DNA of 64,000 nt from Lysinibacillus capsici (GTDB lineage: Bacteria; Bacillota; Bacilli; Bacillales_A; Planococcaceae). Below, one piece after another: positions 33,597 through 42,331 of the stretch. The notes beneath the pieces are model-generated. The model was given only the letters and a program-made list of their open reading frames with translations. It was not told where the DNA came from and ran no database searches. The stretch covers positions 1 through 64,000 of the forward strand of contig NZ_PXXX01000015.1 in the NCBI RefSeq assembly GCF_003367505.1, written 5' to 3'. The position numbers and the translations under genes were made by a program. Each line of letters opens with the position of its first letter. Within the stretch, counting starts at the first letter, position 1.

Positions 33597-35411
33597 TTAT
33601 TGCTGAACCGCTTCGATTTCCACTGTTAGACGTTCAAGCTCATCAATTAAATGGCCAATGTAGGCAATTGTATCACGAAGTGGTTGGTCAGTCGTAATAT
33701 CAACACCAGCCATTTGCGCTAACTCCACTGGTGATTTTGTACCGCCAGCCCGAAGAACTGCTAGCCAATCTTCAACAGCTGGAGCGCCCTCTTTTAAAAT
33801 ACGTTGAGACACTTGTGTGGAGATGGTTAACCCTGCACTATATGTGTATGGATAAAGGCCCATATAATAGTGCGGCTGACGCATCCATGTGAGTTCAGCA
33901 CCTTCAGAAATAGCGACTGTATCGCCCCAGAAATCTTCCAACACGGAACGTTTTAATTGATTGAGGATGGTTGCATTAACTGCTTCTCCAGCATCAATTA
34001 ATTCATATACTTTGCGTTGATAGGCAGCTTCTAGTAAATGTGTAACAAAGTTATGATAATATGTTTTCGCTACAATATTGGAAATTACCCAACGTTTAAA
34101 GCGTAGATCTTCATTATGTGTTAGTAAATAATTTGCTAACAGCATTTCATTCATTGTCGATGGCGCTTCAATAAAGTATAGAGATGGACGACTATTAAGA
34201 TAAGATTGATGTTCATACGTATTTGCAAAATGCCCAGCATGACCAAGCTCATGAATAAGTGTAAAGACTTCATTCATTTGTTCATTCCATGACATTAAAA
34301 TATAAGGATGGCTACCATACGGGCTTGAACAAAATGCCCCTGTAGATTTTCCTTTGTTTGGCGCATAGTCAATCCAGCGTTCATTAAAAGCTCTCTCCAT
34401 TAATTGATTATAGTCTTCACCCATAACGGCTAATGCCTTTTCAACATATTCTTTTGCCTCAGCCATTGATAATCTTGGATCATACTCAGGATCCAGCGCA
34501 ATTTTTAAATCTGCAAATGTCATTTGGTCGATTCCGTTGGCTTTTTGAATTAACGTTGCATAGCGACGCATATGCGGGGCAAGCTCTTTTGTAATTAAAT
34601 CAATTTGACGATTATAGAGCGAACGATCGACATCTTGATCAAATAATAAATAATCAATGACAGAATTAAAGCCTCTTAGGTCAGCCATTGTTTTTTCTTG
34701 TTGAATATGTGTGTTATATACTTGTGCCGTTGTATGCTGGTAATCGCGTAGCTTGCTTGAAAAGGCTTGAAAGGCAGCACGGCGTACATCTGTATTTGCT
34801 TCAAACTCCCAGTCATTTTCGTACAGCACAAAGCTAAGAGGATGCTTTTCGCCATTGGCTTCAAATTCGCCAAAATCCATGTCCACTAATTTTGTCGTAT
34901 TGTACGTTTTATATGGCGCGTCAAATGTGGCACTGAAGGCTGCCAGCGCTTTTTCCACTTCAGGATGGAGCTGGTGTGGTTTTTGTTTTAATAATTCCTC
35001 TAGATATCGTTTGTAAAGAGGGCTTAATGTCGCTGCTTCTTGTAAAACAGCTTCATCCAATGCCAGTAACTCGCTGCGCACGAAGGATAGTGCACTGCTG
35101 ACTTTTCCGATAGCTGTACCAAACTTTGCTGCACGCATTTGTGCTACATCATTTGTGCGATCTGTCTCAAGATTTAAGCTTGCATATGTGCCAATTGGAA
35201 CAAACTTTTTTTGTAGCTCTTCAAAGGCTGTTAACACGTCGATTACTTTTTGTGCATTTGTAATCGTACCTTTGTATTGTTGCTCGAAGCTAAGTGCATC
35301 TTCCACTAATTGTGCTAAGGTAGGTTCAAAATCAGCCTCATTGCTCAATAAATCTGTTAAATCCCAAGTTTCCTCTACTGCAACATCTTTTCGTAATGGT
35401 AAAACTTTCAT
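33597..35411 (-). CDS. pepF: Oligoendopeptidase F
   Basis: A 604-residue M3B metallopeptidase that cuts oligopeptides in the cytoplasm. The zinc motif is HELGH (His387, Glu388, His391), with the third ligand in the downstream APSTMNEMLLANY segment. The N-terminus (ETWDLTDLL) and the C-terminal LRAGGTKSPVELAQMAGVD are family hallmarks. AAAGGGG precedes the ATG. It is monocistronic, and the region upstream is shared with dps. Confidence 0.95.
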   Translation of the reverse strand: MKVLPLRKDVAVEETWDLTDLLSNEADFEPTLAQLVEDALSFEQQYKGTITNAQKVIDVLTAFEELQKKFVPIGTYASLNLETDRTNDVAQMRAAKFGTAIGKVSSALSFVRSELLALDEAVLQEAATLSPLYKRYLEELLKQKPHQLHPEVEKALAAFSATFDAPYKTYNTTKLVDMDFGEFEANGEKHPLSFVLYENDWEFEANTDVRRAAFQAFSSKLRDYQHTTAQVYNTHIQQEKTMADLRGFNSVIDYLLFDQDVDRSLYNRQIDLITKELAPHMRRYATLIQKANGIDQMTFADLKIALDPEYDPRLSMAEAKEYVEKALAVMGEDYNQLMERAFNERWIDYAPNKGKSTGAFCSSPYGSHPYILMSWNEQMNEVFTLIHELGHAGHFANTYEHQSYLNSRPSLYFIEAPSTMNEMLLANYLLTHNEDLRFKRWVISNIVAKTYYHNFVTHLLEAAYQRKVYELIDAGEAVNATILNQLKRSVLEDFWGDTVAISEGAELTWMRQPHYYMGLYPYTYSAGLTISTQVSQRILKEGAPAVEDWLAVLRAGGTKSPVELAQMAGVDITTDQPLRDTIAYIGHLIDELERLTVEIEAVQQ

Positions 35412-35450
35412 TTATGGACACCCCTTTACATATAAGTGATTTCATTATAA

Positions 35451-35481
35451 CGAAACTATTTCGGAAAGTGAAATAATTTCG
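35451..35481. promoter_or_regulatory. Inverted repeat between pepF and dps
   Basis: CGAAACTATTTC / GAAATAATTTCG, 12-base arms with one mismatched position. It could be an operator for either divergent gene. Confidence 0.35.
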
Positions 35482-35528
35482 TAGAATAGTTGAAATATTC
35501 TTACTCTAAATCGTTTCTCATGAAGGAT

Positions 35529-35553
35529 GTTTGAAATATTGTCGGTCGGGAAC
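35529..35553 (+). promoter_or_regulatory. SigB-like promoter of dps
   Basis: GTTTGA, 13-bp spacer, GGGAAC; compare the general-stress consensus GTTTAA-N12-15-GGGTAT. B. subtilis dps is SigB-dependent. Confidence 0.45.
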
Positions 35554-35628
35554 AATGAGTGTATAGCCAACATCTTTTATTACTCATACTAATGGCTAGA
35601 ACAAGACATATTGGAGGAGAAATTAATT

Positions 35629-36069
35629 ATGACACAAAACTTAAACAAACAATTAAATAAGCTAGTGGCGACATGGTCTGTGCTTTATACAAAGCTACAC
35701 AATTATCATTGGTATGTCACAGGTCCAGCCTTCTTTACACTGCATGCAAAATTTGAAGAGCTATATAATGAAACAACATTGAATTTAGATGAAATAGCAG
35801 AGCGTATTTTATCAAAGGATGGCAAGCCAGTGGCAACATTAAAAGAGCATCTAGAGCTATCCTATGTAGATGAAGCAACAGGTGAAGAAACGACAGAGGA
35901 CATGGTTGCAACGACAATCTCAGATTTCCAAAAGCTGATGAAAGCTTTAAATTCTACAATGGAGCTAGCCGCAGAAGAAGGAGACGACCGTACAGAGGAT
36001 CTACTCAATGCCATGTATCAGTCTCTTGAAAAGCATACATGGATGTTAAAGGCCTTTCTTGACAAGTAA
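35629..36069 (+). CDS. dps: Dps-family ferritin-like DNA protection protein
   Basis: A 146-residue four-helix protein that forms a 12-mer storing iron and shielding DNA from peroxide. The ferroxidase residues are in LHNYHWYVTGPAFFTLHAKF (His27 and His39) and LDEIAERIL in the neighbouring helix. Length and motifs match the MrgA/Dps group. GGAGGA lies before ATG 35629. A SigB-like promoter upstream is in keeping with a stress role; no clear PerR box was found. Confidence 0.93.
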   Translation: MTQNLNKQLNKLVATWSVLYTKLHNYHWYVTGPAFFTLHAKFEELYNETTLNLDEIAERILSKDGKPVATLKEHLELSYVDEATGEETTEDMVATTISDFQKLMKALNSTMELAAEEGDDRTEDLLNAMYQSLEKHTWMLKAFLDK

Positions 36070-36082
36070 AAATTGACAATTT

Positions 36083-36121
36083 GCATGCTGAAGAAGAAAT
36101 TCTCTCCAGCATGCTTTTTTT
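36083..36121 (+). terminator. Terminator of dps
   Basis: Stem GCATGCTG / CAGCATGC then T7. Confidence 0.85.
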
Positions 36122-36197
36122 CTGCCCTGAACTTATTATGTCAAATCAGCAACGTAGTTTAAGGCAATTTAACAATTATTACAGTTTAGTAAAATGG

Positions 36198-36222
36198 GTT
36201 TGTTTGTGTGTAGTGCGGGTAA
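36198..36222 (+). promoter_or_regulatory. SigB-like promoter of the YflT-family gene
   Basis: GTTTGT, 13-bp spacer, GGGTAA, close to the SigB consensus and 38 bp before the start codon. Confidence 0.6.
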
Positions 36223-36259
36223 TTACCTAGTAAGCCATACAACATAGGAGGAATTGAAC

Positions 36260-36697
36260 ATGATGAATGAACAAAATCCAAAAATTGAGGTGGCCCATAC
36301 AAGGGATGAAATGCTTCACATTTTAGAGAATATGCGAATGGAAGGTTATCACCAAGACGATATTCATATTATTGCGAGAGATCCCCAACAGTTTGAGGAT
36401 GTAAAATGGGATGCCGATGTGCAAACGCATGAGGCTGGAAATTGGGTAGATCAATTTAAATCTTGGTTTACAGGCGACTCAGCCGTTACAGAGGGTTTAA
36501 AACGATTTAATCTGACAGAGGGACAAATCGCTTACTATGCGCATCTTGTAGAACAAGGAAGTATTGTCTTATATGCAGAACATGAGGATGATGTCGATAC
36601 ACTCCAAACATATCCAGAGACTGCTGAAGAGCAAGAGGAGCGTTTAAGAAATCAACAGCGTATGGCAGAAGCAGAGCAATATAGAAGATTTTTATAA
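36260..36697 (+). CDS. General stress protein, YflT family
   Basis: A 145-residue soluble protein. The first ~95 residues match the YflT/GS17M-type domain: a short beta-alpha start (IEVAHTRDEMLHILENM), YHQDDIHIIARDP, and LNLTEGQIAYYAHLVEQGSI-like sequence where such proteins have their second repeat. The C-terminus is a charged Glu/Gln/Arg helix. Homologues in B. subtilis are induced by heat through SigB. AGGAGG is 8 bases before ATG 36260; a SigB-like promoter is upstream. Confidence 0.85.
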   Translation: MMNEQNPKIEVAHTRDEMLHILENMRMEGYHQDDIHIIARDPQQFEDVKWDADVQTHEAGNWVDQFKSWFTGDSAVTEGLKRFNLTEGQIAYYAHLVEQGSIVLYAEHEDDVDTLQTYPETAEEQEERLRNQQRMAEAEQYRRFL

Positions 36698-36741
36698 TGA
36701 ATCAAACTAACGAGATATGACTATTCCTTGCTAGTTTGAAT

Positions 36742-36778
36742 ATAGACAAAGTCGATTGTTTCGACTTTGTCTATTATT
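36742..36778. terminator. Terminator of the YflT-family gene
   Basis: Perfect 14-bp stem ATAGACAAAGTCGA / TCGACTTTGTCTAT, loop TTGTT. Confidence 0.85.
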
Positions 36779-36812
36779 TTATCTAGCATTTCTTGAAAAG
36801 AAGGGCTATTTT

Positions 36813-37169
36813 TTAAATGCCATCTTTATATTTAGAAATGTTATTTTTCGTATTTAGTATTGAGAGAATAGGATCACTTGTTTTCTTTTTAAAAGGTTGC
36901 GAAAGCAGGTCTTGTAAATTAGTAGATTCTCTCATATCAAGGCTTTGTTTGGTTTCCATGAGGAGAACCCTTTGTCCTGTTGGTTTGACAAGGTATTGAC
37001 GTACATAGCCATTTTCGTATCTGACCTCAATTTTCGATTTGTTCTTTATTTCGTCTTCCTCTTCACGGCCACCGACATGTCTCATTAAATCCAGTAGGTT
37101 TTGTGTTTGAATTGGTTGATTATCCTTGGTTGGTAAATAATATGACGTATGTAAGGTTTGAATTTGCAT
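36813..37169 (-). CDS. Hypothetical protein
   Basis: A 118-residue hydrophilic protein with AAAGGAGATT before the ATG. It has a beta-type segment KIEVRYENGYVRQYLVKP followed by a charged C-terminus ending NNISKYKDGI. No membrane segment or known domain was recognised. It converges on the YflT-family gene and lies alone. Confidence 0.65.
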   Translation of the reverse strand: MQIQTLHTSYYLPTKDNQPIQTQNLLDLMRHVGGREEEDEIKNKSKIEVRYENGYVRQYLVKPTGQRVLLMETKQSLDMRESTNLQDLLSQPFKKKTSDPILSILNTKNNISKYKDGI

Positions 37170-37254
37170 GTATGAATCTCCTTTATTTTCGTCCCTGTAA
37201 AAATTATACTATTTTACATGTAATCGTGCTATAAATTCAATACATAGTAGAAAA

Positions 37255-37290
37255 GGAAGCTTGAGAAATAACTCTCAGCTTCCTTTTTTA
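37255..37290. terminator. Bidirectional terminator
   Basis: Stem GGAAGCTtGAGA / TCTCAGCTTCC then T6; it faces the EamA gene's end. Confidence 0.8.
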
Positions 37291-37305
37291 TTCATATGCA
37301 CTATA

Positions 37306-38205
37306 TTATTGTATGACTTTTTCCTGTGCATCCTTTTTCATAAAACGTAATACATGGAAATGCTCTAATTGTGCTACTAAATTCCCTATAAGAATGAAGC
37401 TGCCACCAATCATTAATTTCATTGTTATGCCTTCTCCGATAAACATCATGGCAAACATAGCGGCAAAAATTGGTTCTAAGGAGAATATAAGACCTGTATG
37501 TGTAGCAGAAGTATACTGTTGTGCAACAGTTTGACCAACAAAGCAAAACGCACTACAGATGATGCCAAGCCCTAAAATAGCAATCCAGGATATCGCTGAA
37601 TTTGGCATTGTTGGTGTTTCGAATAGAAAGGTTAACACAAGTGCATAAATTCCAGCAAAGCCAAGCTGATAAATTCCGTATGAAATGGACTCTACATTTC
37701 GTGTGAATGAGCTATTTAAAAGTAAATAAATTGAATAACATAACGCAGCAATTGCTACTAATAAATCACCTTTATGGAATGTGAATGAGCCGTGTGCTGT
37801 TAAGACGGTAATACCAATCATGGTACAAATGATCGCAAAGCTAACTGCTCGAGAAGGTAATTTTTTTTCAATAAAGCTGCTGAAAATCGGCACTAACACG
37901 ACCGTTAGGCTCAAGATGAAGCCAGCATTTGAAACAGAAGTAGATTGTAAACCAAATAAACTTAACGCGAACACAATGAATAATAAAAATCCTTGAATAG
38001 CCGCATATTTTAATGTTTTACCATTTACTTTGATCATCCGTTTGTAAAAAATAAGTCCTGCTACAAAAAATGCGATGATACAACGTAATGCCACCACATT
38101 ATAAACTGCCAACGTTTCTAGCCCCATGACCATAAAGGTATAAGAGAGCCCCCAAAACATTGTGACAATAACCATCAATACATTTGCTTTTCCTTGGATA
38201 CTCAT
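37306..38205 (-). CDS. EamA/DMT-superfamily transporter
   Basis: A 299-residue membrane protein with ten hydrophobic helices arranged as two EamA repeats; the first includes FWGLSYTFMVMGLETL and VALRCIIAFFVAGLIF. Such carriers export amino acids or other metabolites. AGGTG lies 6 bases before ATG 38205. It is divergent from a LysR gene that probably controls it. A His/Lys-rich cytoplasmic tail ends the protein. Confidence 0.88.
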   Translation of the reverse strand: MSIQGKANVLMVIVTMFWGLSYTFMVMGLETLAVYNVVALRCIIAFFVAGLIFYKRMIKVNGKTLKYAAIQGFLLFIVFALSLFGLQSTSVSNAGFILSLTVVLVPIFSSFIEKKLPSRAVSFAIICTMIGITVLTAHGSFTFHKGDLLVAIAALCYSIYLLLNSSFTRNVESISYGIYQLGFAGIYALVLTFLFETPTMPNSAISWIAILGLGIICSAFCFVGQTVAQQYTSATHTGLIFSLEPIFAAMFAMMFIGEGITMKLMIGGSFILIGNLVAQLEHFHVLRFMKKDAQEKVIQ

Positions 38206-38338
38206 TATGTTCACCTACCATCTGTGTACTAAAACAGTTTTATACTAAAAATTACTATATATCTTGTATTGTGATTAGTAAAACGAATGTTTATAATGAA
38301 TAGGATTAAAAAAATTCATGTATATAGAGGGATTGCGG

Positions 38339-39220
38339 ATGAGCTTAGTGAAATATGAGATTTTAACAAAGGTGGCAGAGGTGGCAAGCTTTACAAAAGC
38401 AGCTGATGCGCTAGGGTTAACACAATCTGCTGTGAGTCATGCCGTGTCGAGTTTAGAAAAAGAGTTTGGCTTTGCGCTCATTCATCGAAGTCGTGTGGGT
38501 GTGACATTAACGAGTGAGGGACAAACAATGCTAAGGGCAATGCGTCAGGTTTTGGATGCTCAGGAATTATTGCAACAGGAAGCAGCTCACATTCATGGCG
38601 TGACACGAGGTAAGGTTCGAATTGGTGTGATATCGAGTATTTCTTCCAATTGGATGCCAGAAATTGTTCGAATTATGGATAATCAATTTCCAGGGATACA
38701 GGTGGAGTTACGAGAGGGAGATTACTATGAAATTGAACAATGGCTTTTAAGTGGTGAAGTAGAAGCAGGATTTTTGAATGGTCAAAAGTCAGAGCAATAT
38801 CAGTTCACTGAGCTCCAACAAGACCCATTATTATGTATTGTTTCGGATAAAAGTCCATTGTTTGATAAGACAGAAATTGATATCGTAGATTTAGAGGATA
38901 TGCCATTTATTATGACTTCCTATAAAGGGACAAATGATGTCAAGGTGCTATTAGAGCAATATCATGTTAAGCCGAATATCCGCTTTGAGCTTTCCGAGGA
39001 GGTAGGGATTCTTTCCATGATTTCTCATCATTTAGGGATCAGTATTTTACCTCAGTTGGTTATTCAAAATTTACCGCCAACATTGAGAGCGATTCCGTTA
39101 AAGCAAGGTGGCTACCGAACGATTGGTATTGCCATGAAACACCATGCTTCGCCCGTCACAAAGAAATTTGCAGAGATATTAAGTGCTTGGCTAAAAGAAC
39201 AAAACAGCTCCCTAAAATAG
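38339..39220 (+). CDS. LysR-family transcriptional regulator
   Basis: A 293-residue LysR protein. The winged HTH covers residues 1-60 (FTKAADALGLTQSAVSHAVS), followed by the two-lobed effector domain with GVISSISSNWMP at its start. GAGGG lies 7 bases before ATG 38339. It is divergent from the EamA exporter across a 133-bp gap, the common layout for an autoregulated LysR and its target. The effector is unknown. Confidence 0.92.
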   Translation: MSLVKYEILTKVAEVASFTKAADALGLTQSAVSHAVSSLEKEFGFALIHRSRVGVTLTSEGQTMLRAMRQVLDAQELLQQEAAHIHGVTRGKVRIGVISSISSNWMPEIVRIMDNQFPGIQVELREGDYYEIEQWLLSGEVEAGFLNGQKSEQYQFTELQQDPLLCIVSDKSPLFDKTEIDIVDLEDMPFIMTSYKGTNDVKVLLEQYHVKPNIRFELSEEVGILSMISHHLGISILPQLVIQNLPPTLRAIPLKQGGYRTIGIAMKHHASPVTKKFAEILSAWLKEQNSSLK

Positions 39221-39291
39221 TGGCTATTGAAGCCTATCCTTACATTACGTTAAAATAGTATTTGTATATATTTAAGAAAATAGGTGAGTGT

Positions 39292-39966
39292 ATGGGGACA
39301 TTACAGGGCAAAACCGTACTCATTACAAGTGGGGGAACACTTGAAAAATGGGATCGTGTACGAGGTCATACGAATTTATCAAAAGGCACAATGGGGTGTT
39401 ATTTAGCAGAGGCGGCGCTGGCTGCTGGCGCTAACGTAGTATACATGCATGGTTACTTTGCACAGCTTCCAGAAAACCAAAATGATATGACATTGATACA
39501 ATTTGAAGGCATAGAGGATTTAGGACAAAAGGTGCGTCATGCAGTTCAACAACAACATGTCGATATCGTCATTATGGCGGCTGCGGGCTCTGATTGGGTC
39601 ATTGACAAAGTATATGATCAATCAGGTAATTTAATGGAGGAAACGGGGAAAATGCCTTCTGACGAACCACCTATTATTCATTTTAAAAAAGCACCAAAAG
39701 TATTAGGACAAATTAAGGGATGGCAACCGAATGTAACGTTAGTAGGCTTTAAGCTCGAAGCAACGAATGATGAGGAATTCTTGTTAGCTCGTGCCAGACT
39801 GCGTATGGAAACAGCCAATGCACAATTTATGGTAGCAAATAGCTCTCAGTCTTTATATGGGGGGGATGAACCTCATTGGATTGTACCTGCTGATGGACAG
39901 CCTCTTAAAGTAATGGGCAAGCAAAAAACAGCAGAAGCTTTAATGATGTATTTACAAAATCAATAA
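39292..39966 (+). CDS. Stand-alone phosphopantothenate-cysteine ligase-like protein
   Basis: A 224-residue protein matching the CoaB half of the usual CoaBC fusion: VLITSGGTLEKWDRVRGHTN with the nucleotide loop, the dimer segment KGTMGCYLAEAALAAGA, AAAGSDW, and the VLGQIKGW and LVGFKLEAT segments with the conserved lysine. It should join cysteine to 4'-phosphopantothenate. Separate CoaB proteins occur in streptococci and enterococci. AGGTGAG precedes ATG 39292. Whether a CoaBC fusion also exists in this genome cannot be seen. Confidence 0.8.
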   Translation: MGTLQGKTVLITSGGTLEKWDRVRGHTNLSKGTMGCYLAEAALAAGANVVYMHGYFAQLPENQNDMTLIQFEGIEDLGQKVRHAVQQQHVDIVIMAAAGSDWVIDKVYDQSGNLMEETGKMPSDEPPIIHFKKAPKVLGQIKGWQPNVTLVGFKLEATNDEEFLLARARLRMETANAQFMVANSSQSLYGGDEPHWIVPADGQPLKVMGKQKTAEALMMYLQNQ

Positions 39967-39971
39967 ATGTG

Positions 39972-40005
39972 AACTGTGTAGAGAAATATTTCTACACAGT
40001 TTTTT
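39972..40005 (+). terminator. Terminator of the CoaB-like gene
   Basis: Stem AACTGTGTAGA / TCTACACAGTT then T-rich tail. Confidence 0.85.
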
Positions 40006-40034
40006 CTTGTCTAAAAGGTTAGCATCCTATAATA

Positions 40035-40054
40035 TTTACTTAACGGTCGGTAAA
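40035..40054. promoter_or_regulatory. Probable TetR operator
   Basis: TTTACttaacggtcGGTAAA-type imperfect palindrome just after a TATAAT -10 (40028-40033) and 15 bp before the TetR start codon; similar to known TTACCGACCGGTAA-like sites of the family. Confidence 0.5.
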
Positions 40055-40068
40055 AAAGGAGGGTAATA

Positions 40069-40671
40069 ATGGGAAATAAAGAACAAACTTTTCACAAGAT
40101 TATAGAAATTGCTTATGGGATGTTTGCGGAAAATGGATTTGAAAAAACAAGCTTAGCAATGATTGCTACAGAGGTCGGTATTTCAAAACCAGCCATTTAC
40201 TATTATTTTCAATCAAAAGATCAATTAATCGCTTTCATATTTGATGAATTGTATAAAGAAATTCAACATGATGTTGCTGTGGATTATAAAGAGCTTTCTT
40301 CTGCTAATTTTAAGGAGGAATTACTTAAGCTAGGCTATAAATCTATTGAGGCACAGGACAAGGACCCTTATTTTAATAAAATATTTAATCAATATGTACT
40401 ATTAGCGGCCCGCGATGAAAACTATAAAAGACAATTAGTAGAGCTAGAAACCAGCTTTTTAACGAGCTTTGTTGCTATACTACGATATGGCGTACAGCTA
40501 GGCGTGCTAGAAGATACTCCCCATATAGAAGCGAAGGCACAAATGCTAGCCCTCGTCTATGATAATATCGGTAATTTCATGTTAACAGGCAACCAATTGA
40601 ACTATAGGGCTATTTGGAAGGAGGCTGTACATAGCGTTATCCAAGGGGGCAAAGATGACAAAAAGAAATGA
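40069..40671 (+). CDS. TetR-family transcriptional regulator
   Basis: A 200-residue repressor. The N-terminal HTH is plain: FAENGFEKTSLAMIATEVGI followed by SKPAIYYYFQSKDQLI. The C-terminal helices form the ligand and dimer domain. AAAGGAGGG precedes the ATG. The stop lies 17 bases inside the next gene, so regulator and DUF418 protein are translated together, and an operator-like palindrome sits at the promoter. Confidence 0.93.
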   Translation: MGNKEQTFHKIIEIAYGMFAENGFEKTSLAMIATEVGISKPAIYYYFQSKDQLIAFIFDELYKEIQHDVAVDYKELSSANFKEELLKLGYKSIEAQDKDPYFNKIFNQYVLLAARDENYKRQLVELETSFLTSFVAILRYGVQLGVLEDTPHIEAKAQMLALVYDNIGNFMLTGNQLNYRAIWKEAVHSVIQGGKDDKKK

Positions 40672-41749
40672 TGATCGGCGCATTGAAGGTCTTGATTTTG
40701 CAAGAGCTCTCGCCATGCTTGGCATGTTCATTGTCAATTTTGGCGTCATAACAGGTTCTACAACGAATGGTTCAACATGGTTAATTGCCTTCCAACATCT
40801 TTTCGAGGGACGTGCTTCGGCCGTATTTGTCATGCTAGCAGGAATAGGGACAGCCTTAATGACTCGTCAGGCTAGAGAGAGTAAGGACCCAATCCTTCTT
40901 CGTCAAAATCGACTTACTTTGTGGAAGAGGGCGCTTTTGTTATTTACGATAGGGATAATATTATATGCAATCGGCTGGACAGGAGATATCTTACATTATT
41001 ATGGCGTGTATATGTTTGTTGCTGCTTGGTTGATTGCCCAATCCAAGAAAATGATAATCTTCATAATTGGTGCCACCCTTATCCTTTCACAATGGCTTCA
41101 AATTCAATTTAGTTACCTTGCTGGTTGGCATCCAACATATGTGCTACTAGAGTATCTTGATTTTTGGACACCAGCAGGATTTATAAGAAATTTGATGTTT
41201 AATGGCTATCATCCACTATTCCCCTGGATTTGCTTCTTTCTGATAGGTATGGTAGTGGGCACATTAGATTTAACAAATCATACTTTAAGAAAAAACTTAC
41301 TGGTGATAGGTTTATTGTTAGTCATCATGACTGAGACTTGTTCAACGTTATTCATTAAGATGACAACCATTCATTTATTAGATGTAGAGAGTGCATTGTA
41401 TTTATTTGATACAGGACCGATTCCACCGAATATGATGTATGTCCTATCTAATTCGGCTTCGGCTATTGTCATCATTGTTGGCTCCATCTATCTTGTAGAG
41501 ACATGTAAAAATAAAGTTATTCAATCTTTCATATTAACAGGACAAATGTCTTTAACGCATTATGTTGGCCATGTTGTTATAGGCATTGGAATACTAATTA
41601 TTTGCCAAAAGCTGGAGAACCAAACACTTGCTTTTTCCATGCTGTATGCCTGCTGTTATTTTTTAGGATGTGTCGTTGTTTCTGTATGGTGGAGGACTAA
41701 ACATCATCGAGGCCCACTTGAATTTATGATGAGGAAATGGAGCTTGTAA
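40655..41749 (+). CDS. DUF418-like membrane protein
   Basis: A 364-residue protein with about ten membrane helices. The opening RRIEGLDFARALAMLGMFIVNF is the hallmark of the DUF418/YeiB and related acyltransferase-like membrane families; FEGRASAVFVMLAGIGTAL follows. The C-terminal HRGPLEFMMRKW also fits. The chemical role is not known; TetR control suggests response to a small molecule or envelope stress. GGGG lies just before the ATG, inside the tetR gene. Confidence 0.82.
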   Translation: MTKRNDDRRIEGLDFARALAMLGMFIVNFGVITGSTTNGSTWLIAFQHLFEGRASAVFVMLAGIGTALMTRQARESKDPILLRQNRLTLWKRALLLFTIGIILYAIGWTGDILHYYGVYMFVAAWLIAQSKKMIIFIIGATLILSQWLQIQFSYLAGWHPTYVLLEYLDFWTPAGFIRNLMFNGYHPLFPWICFFLIGMVVGTLDLTNHTLRKNLLVIGLLLVIMTETCSTLFIKMTTIHLLDVESALYLFDTGPIPPNMMYVLSNSASAIVIIVGSIYLVETCKNKVIQSFILTGQMSLTHYVGHVVIGIGILIICQKLENQTLAFSMLYACCYFLGCVVVSVWWRTKHHRGPLEFMMRKWSL

Positions 41750-41870
41750 TAAATTAATGGATTGCCATCTATTTCTCACTGACTAGGCATAAAATACTTT
41801 AGGTTTAGGGAGTCTTTTAATCTAAACGACATATTGCATAGTATTCAACTAGGTTTTCTAATATTTTGTA
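41750..41870. other. Intergenic segment before the S-box unit
   Basis: AT-rich, no gene. A weak TTTAGGTTTAG / TAATCTAAACG hairpin may end the DUF418 mRNA. Confidence 0.35.
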
Positions 41871-41899
41871 TTGACATTCCTATAGCAGAATTATAGAAT
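41871..41899 (+). promoter_or_regulatory. Promoter of the S-box transcript
   Basis: TTGACA (41871-41876), 17-bp spacer, TAGAAT (41894-41899); transcription should start about 14 bases before the riboswitch. Confidence 0.75.
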
Positions 41900-41919
41900 T
41901 ATTTTCAAGAAACGCAGTA

Positions 41920-42015
41920 CTCTTATCAAGAGAGGTGGAGGGACTTGGCCCAATGAAGCCTCGGCAACCGAACAACAGGTGCCAAATCCAACAGATGGTG
42001 TCTGAGAGATAGGAG
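41920..42015 (+). promoter_or_regulatory. SAM riboswitch (S-box, SAM-I)
   Basis: The conserved S-box core is present: CTTATCAAGAGAGGTGGAGG, GGCCCaATGAAgCC, CGGCAACC, then GGTGCCAAATCC and a closing GAGAGATAGGAG. P1 pairs CTCTTATC (41920-41927) with GATAGGAG (42008-42015). Downstream, ATCAA / TTGAT within a GGCC-closed hairpin (42015-42048) could be the terminator but its U tail is poor. S-adenosylmethionine should switch expression off. Confidence 0.93.
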
Positions 42016-42085
42016 GGGCTATCAATCAGTTTGATGCGTTGGCCTCTTTATGAACAATAAGGATAAAAAAGAAGGGGTGTATCGT

Positions 42086-42241
42086 ATGGCTCAGTCAGTA
42101 AAAGTAGATGATAAGAAACTAGAGGCAATTGCGAAGGCGATTCAAAATCTTGAATTTGGTGAAGTGCATATTACGATTCAAGATGGTGTGATTGTGCAAA
42201 TTAATAGGCTTGAAAAGCAGAGATTTCCGCAGAAAAAATAA
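42086..42241 (+). CDS. YezD-like small protein (DUF2292)
   Basis: A 51-residue protein with the DUF2292 pattern: a helix (LEAIAKAIQNLEFGEVHITI) then a beta turn, QDGVIVQINRLEK. AAGGGGTG lies 6 bases before ATG 42086; an upstream ATG at 42050 lacks a site. It is the only gene behind the S-box riboswitch, and YezD-like proteins are often linked to sulfur assimilation, so a role in sulfur or methionine metabolism is likely, though undefined. Confidence 0.85.
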   Translation: MAQSVKVDDKKLEAIAKAIQNLEFGEVHITIQDGVIVQINRLEKQRFPQKK

Positions 42242-42268
42242 CAATGATTTCAGTAGAACTTATGTCAA

Positions 42269-42322
42269 ACGGCCACCTATAAGCATGAAGGATTTCCTGT
42301 GCTTACAAGTGGCCCTTTTTTT
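42269..42322. terminator. Terminator after the YezD-like gene
   Basis: Long interrupted stem GGCCACcTaTAAGCA / TGCTTAcAaGTGGCC with inner AAGGA / TCCT, then T7. Confidence 0.85.
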
Positions 42323-42331
42323 GTGTAAAGG

